Shown: piece by piece, positions 1 to 12,877 of the stretch
Layout of the letters: the number at the start of each line of letters is the position of its first letter
Position numbering within the stretch: the first letter of the stretch is position 1
From: Zea mays
Taxonomy: Eukaryota; Streptophyta; Magnoliopsida; Poales; Poaceae
Reading direction: 5' to 3'
Assembly: GCF_902167145.1 (NCBI RefSeq)
Contig: NW_023366838.1
Location: 124,001-188,000 of the forward strand
DNA: 64,000 nucleotides
Notes under the pieces: generated by a model
The model's database searches: none
What the model saw: only the letters and a program-made list of their open reading frames with translations
What the model was told of the DNA's origin: nothing
Position numbers and translations under genes: made by a program

Positions 1-3000
1 ATAGATCACATTCTTGGATTTATGGTGGAGACCATTTCTTGTTCAAAAATCCATAGGTGTTAGCCTTCGGTATTATTGAAAATGGTCGTTCATGGCTATT
101 TTCGACAAAAATGGGGGTTGTGTGGCCATTGAAAATTGTCGTTCATGGCTATTTTTGACAAAAATGGGGGTTGTGTGGCCATTGATCATCGACCAGATGC
201 TCGTACACTTCACCCCACATATGTTTTTTTGCCATAGATCACATTCTTGGATTTCTGGTGGAGACCATTTCTTGGTCAAAAATCTGTTGGTGTTACCCTT
301 CGATATTATTGAAAATGGTCGTTCACGGCTATTTTCGACTAAAATGGGGGTTGTGTGGCCATTTATCATCGACCAGAGGCTCGTACACCTCACCACACAT
401 ATGTTTCATTGCCATAGATCACATTCTTGGATTTCTGGTGGAGACCATTTCTTGGTCAAAAATCCGTACGTGTTAGCCTTCTGTATTATTGAAAATGGTC
501 ATTCATGGCTATTTTCGACAAAAATGGGGGTTGTGTGGCCATTGATCATCGACCAGAGGCTCGTACACCTCACCCCACATATGTTTCCTTGCCATAGATC
601 ACATTCTTCGATTTCTGGTGGAGACCATTTCTTGGTCAAAAATCCGTAGGTGTTAGCCTTCGGTATTATTGAAAATGGTCGTTCATGGCTATTTTCGACA
701 AAAATGGGGGTTGTGTGGCCATTGATCATCGACCAAAGGCTCATACACCTCACCCCACATATGTTTCCTTGCCATAGACCACATTCTTGGATTTCTGGTG
801 GAGACCATTTGTTTGTCAAAAATCTGTAGGTGTTAGCCTTCGGTATTATTGAAAATGGTCGTTCATGGCTATTTTCAACAAAAATGGGGGTTATGTGGCC
901 ATTTATCATCGACCAGAGGCTCGTACACATCACCCCACATATGTTTCCTTGCCATAGATCACATTCTTGGATTTCTGGTGGAGACCATTTCTTGGTCAAA
1001 AATTCGTACGTGTTAGCCTTCGGTATTATTGAAAATGGTTGTTCATGGTTATTTTTGAGAAAATGGAGGTTGTGTGGCCATTGATCATCGACCAGAGGCT
1101 CGTACACCTCACCCACATATGTTTCCTTGCCATAGATCACATTCTTGGATTTTTGGTGGAGTCCATTTCTTGGTCAAAAATCTATACGTGTTAGCCTTCG
1201 GTATTATTGAAAATGGCCGTTCATGGCTATTTTCGACAAAATGGGGGTTCTGTGGCCATTGATCATCGACCAGAGGCTCATACACCTCACCCAACATATG
1301 TTTCCTTGCCATAGATCACATTTTTGGATTTCTGGTGGAGACCATTTCTTGGGCAAAAATCCGAATGTGTTAGCCTTCGGTATTATTGAAAATTGTCATT
1401 CATGGCTATTTTCGATAAAAATAGGGGATGTGTGGCCATTTATCTTCAACCAGAGGCTCATACACCTCACTACACATATGTTTCCTTGCCATAGATAACA
1501 TTCTTGGATCTATGGTGGAGACCCGTTCTTGGTCAAAAATCCGTAGGTGTTAGCCTTCAGTGTCATTGAAAATAGTCATTCATGGCTATTTTCGACAAAA
1601 ATGGGGGCTGTGTGGCCATTGATAATCGACCAGAGGCTCGTTCACCTCACCCCACAAATGTTTCCTTGCCATAGATGACATTCTTGGATTTCTGGTGGGG
1701 ACCATTTCTTGGTCAAGAATCCGTAGGTGTTAGCCTTCGGTATTATTGAAAATGGTCGTTCATGGCTATTTTCGATAAAAATGGGGGTTGTGTGGCCATT
1801 GATCATCAACGAGAGGTTCTTACACCTCACCCCACATATGTTTCCTTGCCATAGATCACATTCTTGGATTTCTGGTGGAGACCATTTCTTGGTCAAAAAT
1901 CCGTAGGTGTTAGCCTTCGGTATTATTGAAAATGGTCGTTCATGACTATTTTTGACAAAAATGGGGGTTGTGTTGCCATTGATCATCGACCAGAGGCTCG
2001 TACACCTCACCCCACATATGTTTCCTTGCCATAGATCGCATTCTTGGATTTCTGGTGGAGACCATTTCTTAGTCAAAAATCCGTAGGTGTTAGACTTTGG
2101 TATTACTGAAAATGGTCGTTCATGGCTATTTTTGACAAAAATGGGGGTTGTGTGGCCATTGATCAACGACCAAAGGCTCGTACACCTCACCCCACATATG
2201 TTTCCTTGCCATAGATCACATTCTTGGATTTCTCGTGGAGACCATTTCTTGGTCAAAAATTCGTACGTGTTATGCTTCGGTATTATTGAAAATGGTCGTT
2301 CATGGCTATTTTCGACAAAAATGGGGGTTGTGTGGCCATTGATCATCGACCAGAGGCTCGTACACCTCACCCACATATGTTCCTTGCCATATATCACATT
2401 CTTGGATTTCTGGTGGAGATGATTTCTTGGTCAAAATCCGTAGGTGTTAGCCTTCGGTATTATTGAAAATGGTCGTTCATGGCAATTTCCGACATAAAGG
2501 GGGGTTGTGTGGCCATTGATCATCGACCAGAGGCTCGTACACCTCACCCAACATATGTTTCCTTACCCTAGATCACATTCTTGGATTTCTGGTGGAGACC
2601 ATTTCTTGGTAAAAAATCAATAGGTGTTAGGCTTCGGTATTATTGAAAATGTCGTTCATGGCTATTTTCGACAAAAATGGGGGTTGTGTAGCGATTTATC
2701 ATCGACCAAAGTCTCGTACACCTCACCCCACATATGTTTCCTTTCCATAGATCACATTCTTGAATTTCTGGTGGAGACCATTTCTTGGACAAAAATCCGT
2801 TCGTGTTAACCTTCGGTATTATTGAAAATGGTCGTTCATGGCTATTTTCAACAAAATGGGGGTTGTGTGGACATTGATCATCAACCAGGGGCTTGTACAC
2901 CTCACCCCACATATGTTTCCTAGCCATAGATCACATTCTTGGATTCCTGGTGGAGACCATTTCTTGGTCAAAAATCCGTACATGTTAGCCTTCGGTCTTC

Positions 3001-6000
3001 TTAAAAATGGTCGTTCATGGCTATTTTCGAGAAAAATGGGGGTTGTGTGGCCATTGATCATCGACCAGAGGCTCGTACACCTCACCCCACATATGTTTAC
3101 TTGCCATAGATCACATTCTTGGATTTCTAGTGGAGACCATTTCTTGGTCAAAAATTCGTAGGTGTTAGCCTTCGGTATTATTGAAAATGGTCGTTCATGG
3201 CTATTTTCGACAAAAATGGGGGTTGTGTGGCCATTGATCATCGACCAGAGGCTCATACACCTCACCCCACATATGTTTCCTTGCCATAGATCACATTCTT
3301 GATTTATGGTGGAGACCATTTCTTGGTCAAAAATACGCAGTTGTTAGCCTTCAGTGTCCTTGAAAATGGTTGTTCATGGCTATTTTCGACAAAAATGGGG
3401 GTTGTGTGGCCATTGATCATCGACGAGAGGCTTGAACAATTCACCCCACATATGTTTTCTTGCCATAGATCACATTCTTGGATTTCTGGAGGAGACCATT
3501 TCTTGGTCAAAAATCCGTAGGTGTTAGCCTTCGGTATTATTGAAAATGTTCGTTCATGGCTATTTTCGACAAAAATGGGGTTGTGTGGCCATTTATCATC
3601 GACCAGAGGTTCGTACACCTCACCCCACATATGTTTCCTTGCCATAGATCATATTCTTGGATTTCTGCTGTAGACCATTTCTTGGTCAAAAATCCGTAGG
3701 TGTTAGCCTTCGGTATTATTGAAAATGTTCGTTCATGGCTATTTTCGACAAAAATGGGGTTGTGTGGCCATTTATCATCGACCAGAGGTTCGTACACCTC
3801 ACCCCACATATGTTTCCTTGCCATAGATCATATTCTTGGATTTCTGCTGTAGACCATTTCTTGGTCAAAAATCCGTAGGTGTTAGCCTTCGGTATTATTG
3901 AAAATGGCCGTTCATGCCTATTTTCGACAAAAATGGGGGTTGTGTTGCCATTGATCATCGACCATAGGCTCGTACACCTCACCCCACATATGTTTCCTTG
4001 CCATAGATCGTATTTTTGGATTTCTAGTGGAGACCATTTCTTGGTCAAAAATCTGTAGGTGTTAGCCTTCAGTATTATTGAAAATGGCCGTTCATGGCTA
4101 TTTTCGACAAAAATGGGGGTTGTGTTGCCATTGATCATCGACCATAGGCTCGTACACCTCACCCCACATATGTTTCCTTGCCATAGCTATTTTTGACAAA
4201 AATGGGGGTTGTGTGGCCATTGATCATCGACTAAAGGCTCGTACACCTCACCCCACATATGTTTCCTTGCCATAGATCACATTCTTGGATTTCTCGTGGA
4301 GATCATTTCTTGGTCAAAAATTCGTACGTGTTATGCTTCGGTATTATTGAAAATGGTCGTTCATGGCTATTTTCGACAAAAATGGGGGTTGCGTGGCCAT
4401 TGATCATCGATCAGAGGCTCGTACACCTCACCCCACATATGTTCTTTACCATATATCACATTCCTGGATTTTTGGTCGAGATGAATTCTTGGTCAAAATT
4501 CCGTAGGCGTTAGCCTTCGGTATTATTGAAAATGGTCGTTCATGGCTATTTCCGACATAAATGGGGGTTGTGTGGCCATTGATTATCGACCAGAGGCTCG
4601 TACACCTCACCCCACATATGTTTCCTTGCCCTAGATCACATTCTTGGATTTTTGGTGGAGACCATTTCTTAGTAAAATATCCATAGGTGTTAGCCTTCGG
4701 TATTATTGAAAATGGTCGTTCATGGCTATTTTCGACAAAAATGGGGGTTGTGTAGTGATTTATCATCGACCAAATGCTCGTACACCTCACCCCACATATG
4801 TTTCCTTTCCATAGATCACATTCTTGGATTTCTAGTGGAGACCATTTCTTGGACAAAAATCCGTCCGTGTTAACCTTCGGTATTATTGAAAATGCTCGTT
4901 CTTGGCTATTTTCAACAAAATGGGGGTTGTGTGGCCATTGATCATCAACCAGAGGCTTGTACACCTCACCCCACATATGTTTCCTAGCCATAGATCACAT
5001 TCTTGGATTTCTGGTGGAGACCATTTCTTGGTCAAAAATCCGTACGTGTTAGCCTTCGGTATTATTGAAAATGGTCGTTCATGGCTATTTTCGACAAAAT
5101 GGGGGTTGTGTGGCCATTGATCATCGACTAGAGGCTCATACACCTCACCCCACATGTGTTTCTTTGACATATATCACATTCTTGATTTATGGTGGAGACC
5201 ATTTCTTGGTCAAAAATACGTAGGTCTTAGCCTTAAGTGTCCTTGAAAATGGTTGTTCATGGCTATTTTCGACAAAAATGGGGGTTGTGTGGCCATTGAT
5301 CATCGACTAGAGGCTCGAACAATTCACCCCACATATGTTTTCTTGCCATAGATCACATTCTTGGATTTCTAGAGGAGACCATTTCTTGGTCAAAAATCCG
5401 TAGGTGTTAGCCTTCGGTATTATTGAAAATGGTCGTTCATGGCTATTTTCGACAAAAATGGGGTTGTGTGGCCATTTATCATCGACCAGAGGTTCGTACA
5501 CCTCACCCCACATATGTTTCCTTGCCATAGATCATATTCTTGGATTTCTGCTGCAGACCATTTCTTGGTCAAAAATCCGTAGGTGTTAGCCTTCGGTATT
5601 ATTGAAAATGGTCGTTCATGGCTATTTTCGACAAAAATGGGGGTTGTGTTGCCATTGATCATCGACCATAGGCTCGTACACCTCACCCCACACATGTTTC
5701 CTTTCCATAGATCGTATTCTTGGATTTCAAGTGGAGACCATTTCTTGGTCAAAAATCTGTAGGTGTTAGCCTTCGGTATTATTGAAAATGGCCGTTCATG
5801 GCTATTTTCGACAAAAATGGGGGTTGTGTTGCCATTGATCATCGACCAGAGGCCCGTACACCTCACCCCACATATGTTTCCTTGCCATAGATCGCATTCT
5901 TGGATTTCTAGTGGAGACCATTTCTTGGTCAAAAATCCGTAGGTGTTAGCCTTCGGTATTATTGAAAATGGTCGTTCATGGCTATTTTCTACAAAAATGG

Positions 6001-9000
6001 GGGTTGTGTGGCCATTGATCATCGACCAAAGGCTCATACGCCTCACCACACATGTGTTTCCTTTCAATAGATCACATTCTTGGATTTCTGGTGGAGACCA
6101 TTTCTTGGTAAAAAATCCGTAGGTGTTAGCCCTCGGTATTATTGAAAATGGTCGTTCATGGCTATATTCGACAAAAATGGGGGTTGTGTGGCCATTGATC
6201 ATCGACCAGAGGCTCGTACACCTCACCCCACATATGTTTCCTTGCCATAGATCACATTCTTGGATTTCTAGTGGAGACGATTTCTTGGACAAAAATCCGT
6301 AGGTGTTAGCCTTCAGTATTATTGAAAATGGTCGTTCATGGCTATTTTCGACAAAAATGGGGGTTGTGCGGCCATTGATCATTGACCAGAGGCTCATACA
6401 CCTCACCCCACATATGTTTCCTTTCCATAGATCACATTCTTGGATTTATGTTTGAGACCATTTCTTGGTCAAAAATCCATAGGTGTTAGCCTTCAGTGTC
6501 CTTGAAATGGTCGTTCATGGCTATTTTCGACAAAAATGGGGGTTGTGTGGCCATTGATCATCGACCAGGCGCTCGAATACTTCACCCCACATATGTTTTC
6601 TTGTCATAGATCACATTCTTGGATTTCTGGTGGAGACCATTTCTTGGTCAAAAATCCGTAGGTGTTAGCCTTCGGTATTATTGAAAATGGTCGTTCATCG
6701 CTATTTTCAACAAAAATGGGGTTGTGTGGCCATTTATCATCGACCAGAGGTTCATACACCTCACCCCACATATGTTTCCTTGCCATAGATCATATTATTG
6801 GATTTCTGGAGGTGACCATTTCTTGGTCAAAAATCCGTAGGTGTTAGCCTTCGGTATTATTGAAAATGGTCGTTCATGGCTATTTTCGACAAAAATGGGG
6901 GTTGTGTTGCCATTGATCATCGACCAGAGGCTCATACACCTCACCCCACATATGTTTGCTTGCCATAGATCGTATTCTTGAATTTCAAGTGCAGACCATT
7001 TCGTGGTAAAAAATCCGTAGGTGTTAGCCTTCGGTATTATTCAAAATGGCCGTTCATGGCTATTTTCGACAAAAATGGGGGTTGTGTTGCCATTGATCAT
7101 CGACCAGAGGCCCGTACACCTCACCCCACATATGTTTCCTTACCATAGATCGCATTCTTGGATTTCTAGTGGAGACCATTTCTGGGTCAAAAATCCGTAG
7201 GTGTTAGCCTTCGGTATTATTGAAAATGGTCGTTCATGTCTATTTTCGACAAAAATGGGGGTTGTGTGGCCATTGATCATCGACCAGAGGCTCGTACACC
7301 TCACCCCACATATGTTTCCTTTCCATAGATCACATTCTTGGATTTCTAATGGAGACCATTTCTTGGTCAAAAATCCGTAGGTGTTAGCCCTCGGTATTAT
7401 TGAAAATGGTCGTTCATGGCTATTTTTGACAAAAATGGGGATTGTGTGGCCATTGATCATCGACCAGAGGCTCGTACACCTCACCCCACATATGTTTCCT
7501 TGCCATAGATCACATTCTTGGATTTCTGGTGGAGACGATTTCTTGGTCAAAAATCCATAGGTGTTAGCCTTCGGTATTATTGAAAATTGTCATCAATGGC
7601 TATTTTCGACAAAAATGGGGGTTGTGTTGCCATTGATCATCGACCATTGGCTTGTACACCTCACCCCCACATATGTTTCCTTGCTATAGATCACATTCTT
7701 GGATTTTTAGTGGAGACCCTTTCTTGGTCAAAAATCCATAGGTGTTAGCCTTCAGTATTCTTGAAAATGTTCATTAATGGCTATTTTCGACAAAAAATGG
7801 GGGTTGTGCGACCATTGATCATCGACCAAAGGCTAGTACACCTGACCCCACATATGTTTCCTTGCCATAGACCACATTCTTGGATTTCTAGTGGAGACGA
7901 TTTCTTGGACAAAAATCTGTAGGTGTTAGCCTTCGATATTATTGAAAATTGTCGTTCATGGCTATTTTCAATAAAAATGGGGGTTGTGTGGCCATTGATC
8001 ATCGACCAGAGGCTCATACACCTCACCCCACATATGTTTCCTTTCCATAGATTACATTCTTGGATTTATGGTGGAGACCATTTCTTGGTCAAAAATCCGT
8101 AGGTGTTAGCCTTCAGTGTCCTTGAAAATGGTCGTTCATGGCTATTTTCGACATAAATGGGGGTTGTGTGGCAATTGATCATCTAACAGACGCTCGAACA
8201 CTTCACCCCACATATGTTTTCTTGTCATAGATCACATTCTTGGATTTCTGGAGGAGACCATTTCTAGGTCAAAAATCCGTAGGTGTTAGCCTTCGGTATT
8301 TATTGAAAATGGTCGTTCATGGCTATTTTCGACAAAAATGGGGTTGTGTGGCCATTTATCATCGACTAGAGGTTCATACACCTCACCCCACATTTGTTTC
8401 CTTGCCATAGATCATACTCTTGGATTTCTGGAGGAGACCATTTCTTGGTCAAAAATCCGTAGGTGTTAGCCTTCGGTATTATTGAAAATGGCCGTTCATG
8501 GCTATTTTCGACAAAAATGGGGTTGTGTTGCCATTGATCATCGACCAAAGGCTCAAACACCTCACCCCACATATGTTTCCTTGCCATAGATCGTATTCTT
8601 GGATTTCTAGTGGAGACCATTTCTTGGTCAAAAGTCCGTAGGTGTTAGCCTTCGGTATTATTCAAAATGGCCGTTCATGGCTATTTTCGACAAAAATGGG
8701 GGTTGTGTTGCCATTGATCATCGACTAGAGGCCCGTACACCTCACCCCACATATGTTTCCTTGCCATAGATCACATTCTTGGATTTCTAGTGGAGACCAT
8801 TTCTTGGTCAAAAATCCATATGTGTTAGCCTTCGATATTATTGAAAATGGTCGTTCATGGCTATTTTCGACAAAAATGGGGGTTGTGTGGCCATTGATCA
8901 TCGACCAATGGCTCGTACACCTCACCCCACATATGTTTCCTTTCCATAGATCACATTCTTGGATTTCTGGTCGAGACCATTTCTTGGTCAAAAATCCGTA

Positions 9001-12000
9001 GGTGTTAGCCCTAGGTATTATTGAAAATGGTCGTTCATGGCTATTTTCGACAAAAATGGGGGTTGTGTGGCCATTAATCATCGACCAAGGGCTCGTACAC
9101 CTCACCCCACATATGTTTCCTTGCCATAGATCACATTCTTGGATTTTTGGTGGAGACGATTTCTTGGTCAAAAATCCGTAGGTGTTAGCCTTCGATATTA
9201 TTAAAATGGTCGTTCATGGCTATTTTTGACAAAAATTGGGTTGTGTGGCCATTGATCATCGACCAGAGGCTCATACACCTCACCCCACATATGTTTCCTT
9301 GCCATAGATCACATTCTAGGATTTCTGGTGGATACAATTTCTTGGGCAAAAATCCGTACGTGTTAACCTTCGGTATTATTGAAAATGTTGATTAATGGCT
9401 ATTTTCAACAAAAAATGGGGGTTGTGTGGCCATTGATCATCGACCAGAGGCTAGTACACCTCACCCGACATATGTTTTGTTGCCATAGTTCACATTCTTG
9501 GATTTATGGTGGAGACTATTTCTAGGTCAAAAATTCGTAGGTGATAGCATTCAGTGTCATTGAAAATGGTCGTTCATGGCTATTTTCGACATAAATGGGG
9601 GTTGTGTGGCCATTGATCGTCGACCAGAGGCTCATACACCTCACCCCACATATATTTCCTTGCCATAGATCACATTCTTGGATTTATGGTGGAGACCATT
9701 TCTTAGTCAAAAATCCTTAGGTGTTAGCCTTCGGTATTATTGAAAATGGCCGTTCATGGCTATTTTCGACAAAAATGGGGTTGTGTTGCCATTGATCATC
9801 GACCAAAGGCTCAAACACCTCACCCCACATATGTTTCCTTGCCATAGATCGTATTCTTGGATTTCTAGTGGAGACCATTTCTTGGTCAAAAGTCCGTAGG
9901 TGTTAGCCTTTGGTATTATTCAAAATGGTCGTTCATGGCTATTTTCGACAAAAATGGGGGTTGTGTTGCCATTGATCATCGACTAGAGGCCCGTACACCT
10001 CACCCCACATATGTTTCCTTGCCATAGATCACATTCTTGGATTTCTAGTGGAGACCATTTCTTGGTCAAAAATCCATATGTGTTAGCCTTCGATATTATT
10101 GAAAATGGTCGTTCATGGCTATTTTCGACAAAAATGGGGGTTGTGTGGACATTGATCATCGACCAATGGCTCGTACACCTCACCCCACATATGTTTCCTT
10201 TCCATAGATCACATTCTTGGATTTCTGGTCGAGACCATTTCTTGGTCAAAAATCCGTATGTGTTAGCCCTAGGTATTATTGAAAATGGTCGTTCATGGCT
10301 ATTTTCGACAAAAATGGGGGTTGTGTGGCCATTAATCATCGACCAAGGGCTCGTACACCTCACCTCACATATGTTTCCTTGCCATAGATCACATTCTTGG
10401 ATTTCTGGTGGAGACGATTTCTTGGTCAAAAATCCGTAGGTGTTAGCCTTCGATATTATTAAAATGGTCGTTCATGGCTATTTTTGACAAAAATTGGGTT
10501 GTGTGGCCATTGATCATCGACCAGAGGCTCATACACCTCACCCCACATATGTTTCCTTGCCATATATCACATTCTTGGATTTCTGGTGGATACAATTTCT
10601 TGGGCAAAAATCCGCACGTGTTAACCTTCGGTATTATTGAAAATGTTGATTAATGGCTATTTTCAACAAAAAATGGGGGTTATGTGGCCATTGATCATCG
10701 ACCAGAGGCTAGTACACCTCACCCAACATATGTTTTGTTGCCATAGATCACATTCTTCGATTTATGGTGGAGACTATTTCTAGGTCAAAAATTCGTAGGT
10801 GATAGCATTCAGTGTCATTGAAAATGGTCGTTCATGGCTATTTTCGACAAAAATGGGGGTTGTGTGGCCATTGATCGTCGACCAGAGGCTCGTACACCTC
10901 ACCCCACATATATTTCCTTGCCATAGATCACATTCTTGGATTTATGGTGGAGACCATTTCTTAGTCAAAAATCCGTAGGTGTTAGCCTTCGGTATTATTG
11001 AAAATGGTCGTCCATGGCTATTTTCGACAAAAATGGGGTTTGTGTGGCCATAAATCATCGACCTGAGGCTCGTACACCTCACCCCACATATTTTTCCTTG
11101 TCATAGATCACATTCTTGGATTTTTGGTGGAGACCATTTCTTGGGCAAAAATCCGATCACATTCTTGGATCTATGGTGGAGACCATTTCTTGGTCAAAAA
11201 TCCGTAGGTGTTAGCCTTTAGTGTCATTGAATATGGTCGTTCATGGCTATTTTTGACAAAAATGGGGGTTGTGTGGCCATTGATCATTGACTAGAGGCTC
11301 GTACACCTCACCCCACATATGTTTCCTTGCCATAGATCACATTCTTGGATTTATGGTGGAGACTATTTCTTGGTCAAAAATTCGTAGGTGTTAGCCTTCA
11401 GTGTCAATGAAAATGGTCGTTCATGGCTATTTTCGACAAAAATGGGGGTTGTGTGGCCATTGATCGTCGACTAGAGGCTCGTACACCTCACCCCACATAT
11501 GTTTCCTTGCCAAAGATCACATTCTTGGATTTATGGTGGAGACCATTTCTTGGTCAAAAATTCGTAGGTGTTAGCCTTCGGTATTATTGAAAATGGTCGT
11601 TCATGGCCATTTTCGACAAAAATGGGGGTTGTGTGGCCATTGATCATCGACCAGAGGCTCGTACACCTCACCCCACATATGTTTCGTTGCCATAGATCAC
11701 ATTCTTGGATTTATGGTGGAGAGCATTTCTTGGTCAAAAATCCGTAGGTGTTAGCCTTCGATATTATTGAAAATGGTCGTTCATGGCTATTTTCGACAAA
11801 AATGGGGGTTGTGTGGCCATTGATCATCGACCATTGGCTCGTACACCTCACCCGACATATGTTTCCTTGCTATAGATCACATTCTTGGATTTTTGGTGGA
11901 GACCCTTTCTTGGTAAAAAATCCGTAGGTGTTAGCCTTCGGTATTACTGAAAATGGTCGTCCATGGCTATTTTCGACAAAAATGGGGGTTGTGTTGCCAT

Positions 12001-12870
12001 TGATCATTGACCAGAGGCTCGTACACCTCACCCCACATATGTTTCCTTGCCATAGATCACATTCTTGGATTTCTGGTGGAGACCATTTCTTGGTAAAAAA
12101 TCTGTAGCTGTTATCATTCGGTATTACTGAAAATGGTCGTTCATGGCTATTTTCGACAAAAATTAGGGTTGTGTGGCCATTGATCATCGGCCAAAGGATC
12201 GTACACCTCAGCCCACATATGTTTCCTTTCCATAGATCACTTTCTTGGATTCCTCGTGGAAACCATTTCTTGGTCAAAAATCCGTACGTATTATGCTTCG
12301 GTATTATTGAAAATGGTCGTTCATGGCTATTTTCGACAAAAATGGGGGTTGTGTGGCCATTGATCATCGACCAAAGGCTCATACACCTTACCCCGCATAT
12401 GTTTCCTTGCCATATATCACATTCTTGGATTTCTGGTGGAGACGATTTCTTGGTCAAAAATCCGTAGGTGTTAGCCTTCTGAATTATTGAAAATGGTCGT
12501 TCATGGCTTTTTTCGACAAAAATGGGGGTTGTGTGGCCATTGATCATCGACCAGAGGCTCGTACACCCCACCCCACATATGTTTCCTTGCCATAGATCAT
12601 ATTCTTGGATTTCTGGTGCAGACCATTTCTTGGTCAAAAATCCGTAGGTGTTAGCCTTCAGTGTCCTTGAAAATGGTCGTTCATGGCTATTTTCGACAAA
12701 AATGGGGGTTGTGTGGCCATTGATCATCGACCAGAGGCACGAACACTTCACCCCACATATGTTTTCTTGCCATAGATCACATTCTTGGATTTCTGGTGGA
12801 GACCATTTCTTGGTCAAAAATTCGTAGGTGTTAGCCTTCGGTATTATTGAAAATGGTCGTTCATAGCTAT
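1..12870 (-). repeat. knob180 satellite array, block 1 (minus orientation)
   Basis: About 71 head-to-tail monomers of 178-181 bp, each with the same order of landmarks (TTGGTCAAAAATCCGTAGG, CATGGCTATTTTCGAC, ATCGACCAGAGGCTCG, CATATGTTTCCTTGCC). This is the maize knob 180-bp repeat read on its minus strand. Known role: it forms cytological knobs and is the DNA on which neocentromere kinesins of abnormal chromosome 10 act in meiotic drive. Between 77 and 182 a 53-bp piece is duplicated through an ATTGA match. Monomers 3,531-3,709 and 3,711-3,889 look identical. No gene is present. Confidence 0.95.
8462..10977 (-). repeat. 1,258-bp (7-monomer) tandem duplication in block 1
   Basis: Copies are about 8,462-9,719 and 9,720-10,977. 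Private variants recur at a 1,258-bp offset: GCTCAAACACCTC (8,551 and 9,809), CCCTAGGTATTATTG, GTGATAGCATTCAGTG and CATATATTTCCTTGCC. A few substitutions separate the copies. Confidence 0.85.
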
Positions 12871-12877
12871 TTTTGAC
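12869..12877. other. Orientation-switch junction, minus to plus
   Basis: Minus monomer CATAGCTATTTT passes into plus monomer TTTTTGACCAAGAAATGG. ATTTTTGAC occurs at both source positions (GCTATTTTTGACAAAA in minus variants, GGATTTTTGACCAAG in plus monomers), so the join has about 9 bp of microhomology. Confidence 0.85.

Noticed and set aside
5420..6406. 328-codon minus-strand frame made of 60-residue repeats (and all similar frames in the satellite)
   Set aside because: It is the 180-bp satellite read through. The same frame recurs in every block, is broken by any single-base indel, and has no start context, promoter or domain.
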